From contig JBKPSV010000247.1 in assembly GCA_046735215.1 (NCBI GenBank), forward strand, positions 1-20,007: DNA of 20,007 nt. The letters are read 5' to 3'. This document shows, piece by piece, positions 8,457 through 15,192 of this stretch; within the stretch, counting starts at the first letter, position 1, and each line of letters starts with the position of its first letter. Origin of the DNA: JAMXLO01 sp046735215. Its GTDB lineage: Bacteria; Pseudomonadota; Alphaproteobacteria; Acetobacterales; Acetobacteraceae. The notes under the pieces were generated by a model. The model was not told the origin of the DNA. It saw only the letters and a list, made by a program, of their open reading frames with translations, and did not search any database. Made by a program: the position numbers and the translations under genes.

Positions 8457-9671
8457 ATGTACCAGCTCTATCAGGCCCAAATGGACCTGCTGCATCCACT
8501 GCGTCAGTTCGCTCGGGCCGGTTCCCGGATGATGCGTCTGGCAGATTGCGGCGTCGGCCCACCGTCGTTGCTGCGGCCTTTTTCAGCAGGGCTGAGCATT
8601 TTCGCGGATTCCGCGCTGACACATACCCGCCCGCCATTTGGCATCGATGCAGTGCTCGTCGATGGAGCAAGCGTTGCGGTTGCCGAAGAGGCGGCTGACG
8701 ACACCCCGTTCGGCACCCTGCTGCACTTCCGTAAGGACAGCGACGTAATGCAACCGCGCGTCCTATTGGTCGCGCCGATGTCCGGCCATTTTGCCACGCT
8801 GCTGCGCCATACCGCGCAGGTGATGCTGCCGGACCACGACGTCTTCATTACGGACTGGAAGAACGCGCGGAATGTGCCACTGTCGGCGGGGCGCTTCGGC
8901 CTGGACGAGTTTGTCGATCACATCATTCGCTTTCTGCGCACGATGGGGCCCGGCAGCCATGTGGTGGCGGTTTGTCAGCCCGCAGTCCCGGCCCTGGTCG
9001 CGGCCGCAGTGATGGCCGAGACCAGCGATCCGGCCATGCCGCACAGCATGACGCTGATCGCCGGTCCAATCGACACACGAGTCAATCCAACCAAAGTCAA
9101 CGAACTGGCCCAGTCGCGCCCGATCGAATGGTTCGACCGATATCTGATCCATGCGGTGCCCTGGCGGTTTCCCGGTGCCTATCGCCATGTCTACCCAGGC
9201 TTCGTCCAGCTTTCCGCCTTCGTGAGTATGAACCTGGACCGGCATATCAGCGCGCATCTTGGCCAGTTTCGCAGTCTAGTCGGCGGTGACCACATCAGCG
9301 CCGCGGCCCACCGCAAGTTCTACGACGAGTACGGCGCGGTAATGGACCTACCTGGAGAATTCTATCTCGAGACGGTGCAGCGGGTGTTCCAGGAACACGA
9401 GCTGCCGCGCGGCGTGCTGACATGGCATGGAGCACCTATTCGTCTGTCAGCAATTCGCCGTATGGGGCTGCTGACAGTCGAAGGTGAGCGCGACGACATC
9501 TGCGCCATCGGTCAGACTATGGCCGCGCTCGACCTGTGCAGCCGGATTCCCGTGAACCTGAAGCAGGACCACCTGCAGAGTGGAGTCGGACATTATGGCG
9601 TGTTCAGCGGACGCCGCTGGGCGAACGAGGTTTACCCCCGCGTGCGGGAGATGATCCAGGTGATGCACTGA
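8457..9671 (+). CDS. phaZ: Intracellular poly(3-hydroxybutyrate) depolymerase
   Basis: A 404-residue enzyme that degrades stored polyhydroxyalkanoate granules in the cytoplasm, of the PhaZ1 type known from Cupriavidus. It starts MYQLYQAQMDLLHPLR, as these proteins do, and has the alpha/beta-hydrolase core VLLVAPMSGHFATLLR and DVFITDWKNARNVPL. The lipase-box position reads AVCQPAVPAL, so the nucleophile is Cys173 instead of Ser, the hallmark of this family. Asp346 (in VEGERDDICA) and His379 (in GVGHYGVFSG) are at the spacing expected for the triad. Size is normal. Adjacent ATGs at 8454 and 8457 are both possible; the longer frame to 8403 is not family-like. It is divergent from the GST gene across about 80 bases. 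No phaC, phaR or phasin gene is in the window. Confidence 0.95.
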   Translation: MYQLYQAQMDLLHPLRQFARAGSRMMRLADCGVGPPSLLRPFSAGLSIFADSALTHTRPPFGIDAVLVDGASVAVAEEAADDTPFGTLLHFRKDSDVMQPRVLLVAPMSGHFATLLRHTAQVMLPDHDVFITDWKNARNVPLSAGRFGLDEFVDHIIRFLRTMGPGSHVVAVCQPAVPALVAAAVMAETSDPAMPHSMTLIAGPIDTRVNPTKVNELAQSRPIEWFDRYLIHAVPWRFPGAYRHVYPGFVQLSAFVSMNLDRHISAHLGQFRSLVGGDHISAAAHRKFYDEYGAVMDLPGEFYLETVQRVFQEHELPRGVLTWHGAPIRLSAIRRMGLLTVEGERDDICAIGQTMAALDLCSRIPVNLKQDHLQSGVGHYGVFSGRRWANEVYPRVREMIQVMH

Positions 9672-9735
9672 CGCCGTTCGTGCCCTCTGCAGCCTTCTGT
9701 TATGGTCAGGCCGTCGCAGAGGAAGGAGCCGAACG

Positions 9736-10665
9736 ATGCCCGCAAGCACTGCCATGTGGCCCTCGGGTGCCGCCTACATAGACGGACGCTTCATGCCGGT
9801 GGGGGAGGCGATGATCCCGATCACCGAGTGGGGCTATCGCCGCTCCGATGTGACCTATGATGTGGTCAGTGTATGGGATGGTGCATTCTTCAAGCTGGAC
9901 GATCATCTAAGGCGGTTTCGCGCATCAATGGAGTATTTCCGCCTGCATCCGCGCGAGGGCGACGAGGATATTCGCGGCATCCTGCATGAGTTGGTGCGGC
10001 GTGCCGGGCTGCGTGAGGCCTACGTCGCAATGGACTGTCTGCGCGGCTCGGCGCCGTCGCACATGCGACGTCACCCATCGAACGCCAGGAATTATCTGCT
10101 GGCGTTTGCGGTTCCGTATGTGTGGCTGATGCCACGCGAGGTGATTGAGCGCGGGGCGCATCTTATGGTGTCATCGACGCCGCGTATTCCCGAGGTGTGC
10201 GTCAATCCACGTGCGAAGAACTTCCATTGGGCCGACATGACGAAGTCGCTGTTCGAGGCCCAGGACAAGGGCGCGGACAACCCGGTGCTGCTCGACCTTG
10301 AAGGCAATGTCACCGAGGGGCCCGGCTTTAATGTGTTCACGGTGACCAATGGTGTGGTTGCAACGCCTGATCGCGGTGTCCTAGAAGGTATCACTCGGCT
10401 GGCGGTGATCCAGCTGTGCGAGCAGATTGGCCTGCGCTGCGAGCAGCGCACGGTCGCTTTGGCGGAGTTGCGCGAGGCGGATGAGATATTCATTTCCTCC
10501 ACCGCCGGGGGCGTGATGGGGGTGACGCGGCTGGATGACCGGATCCTTGGGAACGACCGCCCGGGACCGGTGACCGAGGCGCTACACGAGGCTTACTGGC
10601 GGTTCCGCCGCGAGGGCTGGTGCGCCGAACCGATCGACTATGCGCAGGCGGAGGCGGCTGACTAG
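9736..10665 (+). CDS. Class IV PLP aminotransferase, (R)-amine-transaminase-like
   Basis: A 309-residue fold-type IV aminotransferase (relatives: branched-chain aminotransferase, D-amino-acid transaminase, (R)-selective amine transaminase). The catalytic Lys is Lys161 in PRAKNFHWADMTKS. The PLP-phosphate region is LDLEGNVTEGPGFNVF followed by TPDRGVLEGITR. The N-terminal YRRSDVTYDVVSVWDG keeps an Arg-x4-Tyr-x-Val spacing that matches what I recall of (R)-amine transaminases such as that of Aspergillus terreus, more than IlvE. This makes (R)-amine or D-amino-acid use plausible but not proved. AGGAAGGAG sits just ahead of the ATG, a strong ribosome binding site. The stop shares one base with the GTG start of the DNA glycosylase gene, so the two are probably co-translated, though a common function is not obvious. 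Confidence 0.9.
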   Translation: MPASTAMWPSGAAYIDGRFMPVGEAMIPITEWGYRRSDVTYDVVSVWDGAFFKLDDHLRRFRASMEYFRLHPREGDEDIRGILHELVRRAGLREAYVAMDCLRGSAPSHMRRHPSNARNYLLAFAVPYVWLMPREVIERGAHLMVSSTPRIPEVCVNPRAKNFHWADMTKSLFEAQDKGADNPVLLDLEGNVTEGPGFNVFTVTNGVVATPDRGVLEGITRLAVIQLCEQIGLRCEQRTVALAELREADEIFISSTAGGVMGVTRLDDRILGNDRPGPVTEALHEAYWRFRREGWCAEPIDYAQAEAAD

Positions 10666-11435
10666 TGAGCGATCTGGCAGCGCTCAAGCTGCAGATCGAG
10701 TGGGGTGCGGACGAGGCGCTCGAGGAAGCGGCGATGGACCGGTTCCATACAGCGATGGCCCCTGCACCCCAAACTCCCCCTCCCCTTGCAGGAGGGGGGC
10801 GGGGGGAGGGGGCGCGCACCACACCTGCCCAACGCGCTCAGCAAGCCGCCACAGCGGCTGGGACCCTCGAAGAACTCCGTGCGGCGGTGGCCCAATTCGA
10901 CGGCTGTGTGCTGCGCGACACAGCCAGCCATTGCATCTTTGCTGAAGGCGATCCGGGCGCCGGGCTGGTGCTCATCGGCGAAGCGCCAGGCGCCGATGAT
11001 GACAGATCAGGGATGGCGTTTGCCGGACCGGCGGGGGAATACCTAGAACGCATGCTCGCCGCCATTAATTTGTCGCGCACACAACTTCTGCTAACCCCGC
11101 TGATCCCCTGGCGTCCGCCGGGAGACAGGCCGCCAAGTCCAACCGAGCTGGCTGTCTGTTTGCCGTTCCTGCATCGGCTGATTGCATTGGTCGCGCCGCG
11201 CCGACTTCTAATCATGGGCCTGCTGCCGTCACGGTCGTTGCTGCCGCGTACGAGCTCGCGGCGGCGCCCGCGCGGTGAATGGATCGACGTGCCAATTCCG
11301 GATACGTCACTTGTAGTCCCCGCCCTGCCGACCTTCAGCGCCGCAGAGCTGATGAAGGCGCCGGAAAACCGACGGCTGGCATGGGACGATCTTCGCCTCC
11401 TGCGTCGCACGCTGGATGAAGACGTGGCCACGTGA
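10665..11435 (+). CDS. Uracil-DNA glycosylase, family 4/5 type
   Basis: A 256-residue base-excision repair enzyme that removes uracil from DNA. The GTG start overlaps the preceding stop by one base, and GGAGGCGG in the upstream gene provides a ribosome binding site. Motif 1 is LIGEAPGADDDRSGMAFAGPAGEYLERML (starting near residue 103; given in parts GEAPGADDD and FAGPAG). LIPWRPPGDRPP and VCLPFLHRL follow, as in alphaproteobacterial members. Toward the C-terminus AELMKAPENRRLAWDDLRLL is typical; the usual HPS motif is LPTFS here, a departure at the DNA-binding loop. Only some of the Cys residues that bind the 4Fe-4S cluster in classical family 4 enzymes are present (FDGC, SHC, VCL). Residues ~36-50 are encoded by a GC-rich palindrome (separate entry). 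The N-terminal ALKLQIEWGADEAL is characteristic of alphaproteobacterial homologues. Confidence 0.88.
   Translation: MSDLAALKLQIEWGADEALEEAAMDRFHTAMAPAPQTPPPLAGGGRGEGARTTPAQRAQQAATAAGTLEELRAAVAQFDGCVLRDTASHCIFAEGDPGAGLVLIGEAPGADDDRSGMAFAGPAGEYLERMLAAINLSRTQLLLTPLIPWRPPGDRPPSPTELAVCLPFLHRLIALVAPRRLLIMGLLPSRSLLPRTSSRRRPRGEWIDVPIPDTSLVVPALPTFSAAELMKAPENRRLAWDDLRLLRRTLDEDVAT
10774..10813. repeat. REP-like GC-rich palindromic element inside the glycosylase gene
   Basis: A run of C-rich sequence (CTCCCCCTCCCC), a short TTGCAGG centre, and a G-rich arm (AGGGGGGCGGGGGGAGGGGG) form an imperfect palindrome. It encodes TPPPLAGGGRGEGA in the linker between the N-terminal segment and the catalytic core, where length change is tolerated. 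Such in-frame palindromes, giving PPLAG-type peptides, are familiar from several GC-rich proteobacteria. No second copy was noticed in this window. Confidence 0.65.
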
Positions 11436-11538
11436 ACTCAGCAGCGCACATCGGGTCACTCAAAGGCAACGGTCCGGATTAACGAGCACAGGCATGAATA
11501 GGTGCGTGTCCTCCGGCTATGAGCTGCGCCCTGGGACG

Positions 11539-11579
11539 AAAAAAACCCGCCGCCTTCCAGGTTCTGGAAGATGGCGGGT
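11539..11579 (-). terminator. Intrinsic terminator of the isochorismatase-like gene
   Basis: ACCCGCC-GC-CTTCCAG (11545-11560) and CTGGAAG-AT-GGCGGGT (11564-11579) form a 16-bp stem with two central mismatches and a three-base loop. On the minus strand the stem is followed by seven T residues (A-run at 11539-11545 on the plus strand), the classic signature for transcripts moving leftward. It lies about 140 bases past the stop of the isochorismatase-like gene. The 284-base gap 11436-11719 holds nothing else I can support. Confidence 0.85.
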
Positions 11580-11719
11580 AAAGTTTCACTCAGTAGGAAG
11601 ACGCACTATTGTGTCTAGATGCTTTAACAACGCATGAAAGTCACACCTCACTTTCAGGAACGTCGACCGATGCCGCAAGAGCCAGGGCTGACAGCGCTGA
11701 GGGCATCGCCAGAAGCGTC

Positions 11720-12289
11720 TCATCCACGCAGCATGGCGGCAATCTGGTCAAGGCGCCTGATGCGCGCGTACATTTTCATCGCCTTATCGAGGCTGTAGGC
11801 GTGCGCGGCTACGTCGCTTCCCCAGCAGCACTCGCGCACGACGACACAGGCGATGTCGAGGTTGAAGGCTTCGCGGACGCTCGTCTCTACTCCACGATTG
11901 GTGGCGCCACCACCGATGATAATGATGTCACGCCGGAGCATATGTAGGAGTTCGGCCACTCCCGTGCCGTAGAATGCGCTAGGCCGGCGCTTGAGAAAGA
12001 CGTAATCCTGAGGTTGTGGCGCAATCTCTTCGGGGAATTCTGCCTCTGTAGTCCCTTCGATGGCATTGGTTAGTGGGGGTACGCCGGTTTCTGCCGACAG
12101 GTCGGTCGGAAGCATCACGACGTCTGCATCATCAGCCCGGCTGACGGGCGTCGTGTAAATCACCGGTATGTCGGCGGTGCGAGCGATCCCGATGATCTGC
12201 ACCCAGGCGTCGAGTACGGGGCGCATTGCTGCCCTCCGCGCTGGATCTGCTGGCGACAGGGCACGGCGGCAGACGTCATAAGCAATCAA
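11720..12289 (-). CDS. Isochorismatase-family (cysteine hydrolase) protein, Cys replaced by Gly
   Basis: A Rossmann-like isochorismatase-superfamily protein, 189 residues from the TTG at 12289. It keeps the Asp after strand 1 (LIAYDV, Asp5) and the Lys of FLKRRPSAFYGT (Lys100). At the position of the catalytic Cys, where cysteine hydrolases read ATNVCVE, this protein reads ATNRGVE (Gly133). True isochorismatases such as the EntB N-domain also lack the Cys, so it could be a vinyl-ether hydrolase or a non-classical member. The start is odd: no ATG or GTG exists in frame upstream, yet the frame stays open to 12373 and reads plausibly (SPEDYDVRIGTLDRTRAAL), and no ribosome binding site precedes the TTG. 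Either a weak TTG start is used or the true 5' end has been damaged. A strong terminator follows at 11539-11579. Confidence 0.75.
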   Translation of the reverse strand: MIAYDVCRRALSPADPARRAAMRPVLDAWVQIIGIARTADIPVIYTTPVSRADDADVVMLPTDLSAETGVPPLTNAIEGTTEAEFPEEIAPQPQDYVFLKRRPSAFYGTGVAELLHMLRRDIIIIGGGATNRGVETSVREAFNLDIACVVVRECCWGSDVAAHAYSLDKAMKMYARIRRLDQIAAMLRG

Positions 12290-12516
12290 TGCGGCACGTG
12301 TACGATCGAGTGTTCCGATCCGGACATCATAATCCTCGGGAGATAGCGAGAGCCCATTCGGGTAGGCTCTTCGTCAACAACGTAAAGGCAAAGTGGGTGA
12401 AATCAACCGGCGCGGGCCACAAGGGCCGATGCCCAATGCGCCGATTGCTGATCGGCGCGAGTTCGCCCGCATATACGCCATCGGCTTGCCAGGCTTAGAG
12501 CGGAGAGAGGCCGAAG

Positions 12517-12545
12517 TTGGCCGAACTTGGTGGTACTGCTATGCT
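12517..12545 (+). promoter_or_regulatory. Promoter of tRNA-Ser
   Basis: TTGGCC at 12517-12522 and TATGCT at 12540-12545 are separated by exactly 17 bases, and the -10 is preceded by TGC, giving an extended -10. Transcription would begin a few bases before the tRNA 5' end at 12559. The fit to sigma-70-type sites plus the position make this convincing, although the -35 matches the consensus only in part. Confidence 0.6.
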
Positions 12546-12558
12546 TCGACGCTGTTCC

Positions 12559-12648
12559 GGAGGGATGGCCGAGCGGCTTAAGGCGCACGCTTGGAAAGCG
12601 TGTGTGCGTGAAAGCGTACCGTGGGTTCGAATCCCACTCCCTCCGCCA
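12559..12648 (+). tRNA. tRNA-Ser (anticodon GGA), CCA encoded
   Basis: Acceptor arms GGAGGGA (12559-12565) and TCCCTCC (12638-12644) pair perfectly, followed by the discriminator G and an encoded CCA. The anticodon stem CACGC/GCGTG encloses the loop TTGGAAA, giving anticodon GGA, which reads UCC. The long variable arm (TGTGCGTGAAAGCGTAC region) is of class II type, as expected for serine. The T-arm carries GTGGGTTCGAATCCCAC. This gene is the probable integration site of the element to its right, with the 3' half serving as attL; the matching 3'-end repeat (attR) was not seen in the window. Confidence 0.97.
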
Positions 12649-12667
12649 ATACGGTAACCACCACCAA

Positions 12668-12784
12668 GTCCATAGAAATCCACAGGCGTCCACAGGCGTC
12701 GAGTAAACCTCGGAAAAGCGCTGTGTCCCAGCGGTTACCTACGGCCTTAGCACTCTTTCCCATTGTCCACGGGCATCCACCGCG
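12668..12784. repeat. Clustered 10-bp TCCAC repeats, possible integrase arm sites
   Basis: Three head-to-tail 10-bp units lie at 12668-12697 (GTCCATAGAA, ATCCACAGGC, GTCCACAGGC), starting 20 bases after the tRNA. Two more lie at 12765-12784 (GTCCACGGGC, ATCCACCGCG). The 10-bp period is about one helical turn. Similar TCCA-rich tracts next to tRNA-integrated elements are familiar, and arm-type binding sites of P4-family integrases lie in this place, so that is the likely role. The rest of 12649-12992 shows no gene. Confidence 0.5.
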
Positions 12785-12992
12785 ATACACCCTCATCGTG
12801 CTTGCATTTGGGGAGAAAGTTGGGGCATATGGGGGACGTCTCTGCCACCCTAACCCACAAGCCAATTCCCATGTTGGTCTCGGACAACGATATTCGCGGT
12901 CGCACCACCAAGGAAAAACCACTTCGGCTGGATTGCGGACGTTACCGTTCGCATCGGAGGCACCGCAATCAACGTTTCAGAGGAGGAAACTG

Positions 12993-13235
12993 ATGGACCC
13001 AATGTTAGGACAGATCGTGCTCTTTGCGGGGAATTTCGCGCCGAGAGGCTGGGAGCTCTGCGCGGGGCAGTTGATGCCGGTCAATCGGAACCTACCGCTC
13101 TTTTCCCTTCTCGGCGCGACTTTCGGCGGCGACGGCACGACCAATTTTGCTTTGCCGGACTTGCAATCACACGTGCCCGCTTCAGGCTTGAACTACATCA
13201 TTGCCGTTGAAGGCACCTTTCCGGCACGCGACTAG
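12993..13235 (+). CDS. Mini phage tail-collar (MdpB-like) protein
   Basis: An 80-residue protein of the phage tail-collar / microcystin-dependent-protein family. It reads MDPMLGQIVLFAGNFAPRGWELCAG, then PLFSLLGATFGGDGTTNFALPDLQSHVP, the conserved collar fold at a phage tail tip or fibre (each quoted part is contiguous in residues 1-60). Family members I know are commonly near 170-190 residues; here the PDL motif passes directly into LNYIIAVEGTFPARD, which resembles the C-terminal end of the long forms. It is thus a compact form lacking the central region, or an internal deletion. A strong AGGAGGAA lies at 12981-12988. The longer open frame from 12621 runs through the tRNA and is not coding. 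It sits alone between the tRNA attachment site and the integrase, so it looks like cargo and not part of a tail operon. Confidence 0.82.
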   Translation: MDPMLGQIVLFAGNFAPRGWELCAGQLMPVNRNLPLFSLLGATFGGDGTTNFALPDLQSHVPASGLNYIIAVEGTFPARD

Positions 13236-13352
13236 CAGCAGCCTAGCCTTCCCGGTTGAGGATGTGAGCTTGCACGGCCCAAAGCGGCAGGACGTTGCGT
13301 ATGAACCTACTATTCAACGCTACCGGGTGGAGTGGGCGGTAGGTCAACAGTC

Positions 13353-14561
13353 GTGAGAACCCCCGCCGCCAACAAGTTATCGGCAATCGCCGTCCGCAGC
13401 TTGCGCATCCCCGGAAAATATGGCGATGGCGGCGGGCTGTGGTTGATCGTCACGACGCCTGAGCGGCGGGCTTGGGTGCTGCGCTACATGCGCCAAGGCC
13501 GCAGTCACGAAATGAGCTTCGGCAATGCTCGCGACGTGACCTTGGCCGAAGCGCGCGAGAAGGCAGCAGAGGCGCGTAGGCTGCTCGCGCAGGGCATCGA
13601 CCCATTAGACCACCGGCAAGCTGCCAAGGGCGCACAGCCGGCCACAGTGGCCAACGTGACCACGTTCGCGCAAGCCGCGGACCGATACGTCGCACAGAAC
13701 GAAGCCGGGTGGCGCAATCCGAAGCACCGGCAGCAGTGGCGGAACACACTCGCCACGTATGCCAGTCCGCACATCGGCGAGTTGCCGGTTGCTGATGTGG
13801 ACACAACCGCCGTTCTTCGGGTGCTGCAGCCCATCTGGACGCAGAAGCCTGAGACGGCATCACGTGTGCGCGGTCGCATTGAGGCAGTGCTTGACTTCGC
13901 TCGCGTGCAAGGATGGCGCGAAGGGTCCAATCCCGCGGCATGGCGTGGCCATCTTGCGCTTGTGCTGCCACCGAAGGCGAAAGTGCGGCGCGTTGAACAC
14001 CACGCCGCGTTGGATTGGCGCGAAGTGCCGGCGTTCATAGTGAAGCTGCGCGAGCGCGACAGCGTGGGCGCGCGTGCGTTGGAGTTCGCCATTCTGACAG
14101 CTGCCCGGAGTGGCGAAGTGCGCGGTGCCAGGTGGCCAGAAATCGACCTAGATGCGGCGCTGTGGACGGTGCCAGCGGGCCGGATGAAGGCTGGGCGCCA
14201 ACATAGGGTGCCGCTGTCAGACGCTGCGTGCGACGTTCTGCGGGGTGTGGCCGCGATGTCTGAGGACCACCACGGCTATATGTTCCCTGGCCAGCGTGAA
14301 CGGCGACCGTTGTCGGACATGAGCTTGACAGCGGTGCTGCGGCGCATGAGCCGTGGCGATCTGACAGCGCATGGCTTCCGCAGTTCCTTCCGCGACTGGT
14401 GCGCCGAGACGGGGCAGCCGGCGGAAATTGCCGAAGCAGCACTTGCGCACATGGTCGGCAACAAGACGGTTGCAGCCTATCAGCGCGGCGATCTATTGGA
14501 GCGGCGCCGAAAGCTGATGGATGCATGGGCGGCGTTCTGTAACGGAGACGCCAGCCGATAG
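13353..14561 (+). CDS. int: P4-type tyrosine integrase
   Basis: A 402-residue site-specific recombinase that would integrate and excise the element at tRNA-Ser. The N-terminal region (RIPGKYGDGGGLWLIV, then SFGNARDVTLAEAREKA) is the arm-binding domain typical of P4-like integrases (DUF4102). The core-binding domain follows (TFAQAADRYVAQNE). Catalytic residues, counted from this start, are Arg252 (LTAARSGEVRG), the HGFR box with His340 and Arg343, His366 (AHMVGN) and the nucleophile Tyr376 (VAAYQRGD); a Lys lies in GRMKAGRQHRVPLS. All catalytic positions are intact, so the enzyme may be active. The GTG at 13353 has TAGGT eight bases ahead; another in-frame GTG at 13332 has poorer spacing. The orientation is away from the tRNA. 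Confidence 0.95.
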   Translation: MRTPAANKLSAIAVRSLRIPGKYGDGGGLWLIVTTPERRAWVLRYMRQGRSHEMSFGNARDVTLAEAREKAAEARRLLAQGIDPLDHRQAAKGAQPATVANVTTFAQAADRYVAQNEAGWRNPKHRQQWRNTLATYASPHIGELPVADVDTTAVLRVLQPIWTQKPETASRVRGRIEAVLDFARVQGWREGSNPAAWRGHLALVLPPKAKVRRVEHHAALDWREVPAFIVKLRERDSVGARALEFAILTAARSGEVRGARWPEIDLDAALWTVPAGRMKAGRQHRVPLSDAACDVLRGVAAMSEDHHGYMFPGQRERRPLSDMSLTAVLRRMSRGDLTAHGFRSSFRDWCAETGQPAEIAEAALAHMVGNKTVAAYQRGDLLERRRKLMDAWAAFCNGDASR

Positions 14562-14600
14562 ATACGGCGCAGTCGCCTGTAGCGAAGCGTGAGACCGCGT

Positions 14601-14810
14601 TTAAAGGAAGGGCATGGGGCGGTAGGGACGCGGTAGCTCGCTGTCCTTTAGTCTCGCCGACGCCCTCTCGTCTGCCGCCCGAAGTGCCTTCAAGTCGGAG
14701 ATTGCCAGTTCCTCAGTCGGCCAAATGCGGACAACGACCCAGGCCTTTCCGCCTTGCGTGGACTCCACGCGGTAGGCGTGCCGCTTGGGTGTGACCCGGT
14801 AGCCGGTCAT
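14601..14810 (-). CDS. Small hypothetical protein, paralogue A
   Basis: A 69-residue protein of unknown function: MTGYRVTPKRHAYRVESTQ, then RIWPTEELAISDLKALRAA and a charged, proline-containing tail. The first 46 residues align with the neighbouring 72-aa gene (shared MTxY, PKR, YxV, WPTE, LxAL), so this is a real and selected family. The beta-beta-beta-alpha pattern and small size recall DUF2188-type domains, but I cannot assign it. A TGCTATACT extended -10 lies six bases before the ATG, which would make the transcript leaderless; no ribosome binding site is visible, which agrees. It converges on the integrase gene. Confidence 0.65.
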   Translation of the reverse strand: MTGYRVTPKRHAYRVESTQGGKAWVVVRIWPTEELAISDLKALRAADERASARLKDSELPRPYRPMPFL

Positions 14811-14828
14811 GCCTGAAGTATAGCACGA
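14811..14828 (-). promoter_or_regulatory. Extended -10 element, possible leaderless promoter of paralogue A
   Basis: On the minus strand TGCTATACT is followed by six bases and then the ATG at 14810. A start of transcription about seven bases after the -10 would fall at or next to the start codon. Paralogue B has TGCCATGAT at the corresponding place, five bases before its ATG, a weaker version of the same arrangement. No good -35 is seen for either. Confidence 0.4.
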
Positions 14829-14873
14829 ATCAGCGGGCGTCGATACGGCGCAGTTGCCTCTACCGTTGCCGAA

Positions 14874-15092
14874 TTAGCCGTAGCGCGTGGTCCGGTAAGG
14901 ATTGTGCGGCCGGCCCAGGTGCCGCTCGGGTGGCGCCTGAGGGACTGCCTTCGCTGCTGCCGCCTGAAGTGCCCTCAGGTGCGAAACCGCTTCTGCCTCA
15001 GTCGGCCAAGTTCGGAGGACCCTGACCTCTGCGCCTTCGGTGGCCTGCACGGAATAGCCGTTACGCTTGGGGATGATGCTATAGGCAGTCAT
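14874..15092 (-). CDS. Small hypothetical protein, paralogue B
   Basis: A 72-residue protein: MTAYSIIPKRNGYSVQATEG, then RTWPTEAEAVSHLRALQAA, ending in a basic, proline-rich tail (RPHNPYRTTRYG). It is clearly related to the 69-aa gene at 14601-14810: P-K-R, Y-x-V, W-P-T-E and L-x-A-L occupy the same positions, while the C-terminal tails differ. It has no signal peptide or membrane segment. It lies 63 bases upstream of paralogue A on the same strand and probably came from the same ~281-bp duplication. Function unknown; being basic and element-borne, a nucleic-acid-binding or accessory role is possible but unsupported. Confidence 0.65.
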   Translation of the reverse strand: MTAYSIIPKRNGYSVQATEGAEVRVLRTWPTEAEAVSHLRALQAAAAKAVPQAPPERHLGRPHNPYRTTRYG

Positions 15093-15192
15093 GCGCCATC
15101 ATGGCACGGCAAGGCGAAGCGCCCAACGATTGAGGGAGATTGATCGCTGATAGTGTGCACAATTCGAACCTGTCGACGTCGCTCGTGTCGCC

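Larger units (their letters stand above)
14561..14865. repeat. Direct repeats marking a ~281-bp tandem duplication
   Basis: GATACGGCGCAGTCGCCTGT... at 14561-14584 matches 14842-14865 at 21 of 24 bases, offset by 281. The two flanking minus-strand genes are paralogues whose starts are offset by 282 and whose ends are offset by 273. The whole gene plus intergenic unit therefore appears to have been duplicated in tandem. Confidence 0.65.

Noticed and set aside
12621..13235. 204-aa plus-strand open frame ending in the tail-collar protein
   Set aside because: It starts inside the tRNA and its first ~124 residues have no family character; the strong ribosome binding site at 12981 marks the real start at 12993.
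14035..14526. 163-aa minus-strand open frame opposite the integrase
   Set aside because: The plus strand encodes the integrase catalytic domain with all key residues; the antisense frame is a GC-rich shadow.
14601..15092. The two small minus-strand genes as a toxin-antitoxin pair
   Set aside because: They are paralogues of one another, have no toxin or antitoxin motif and do not overlap, so a duplication explains them better.
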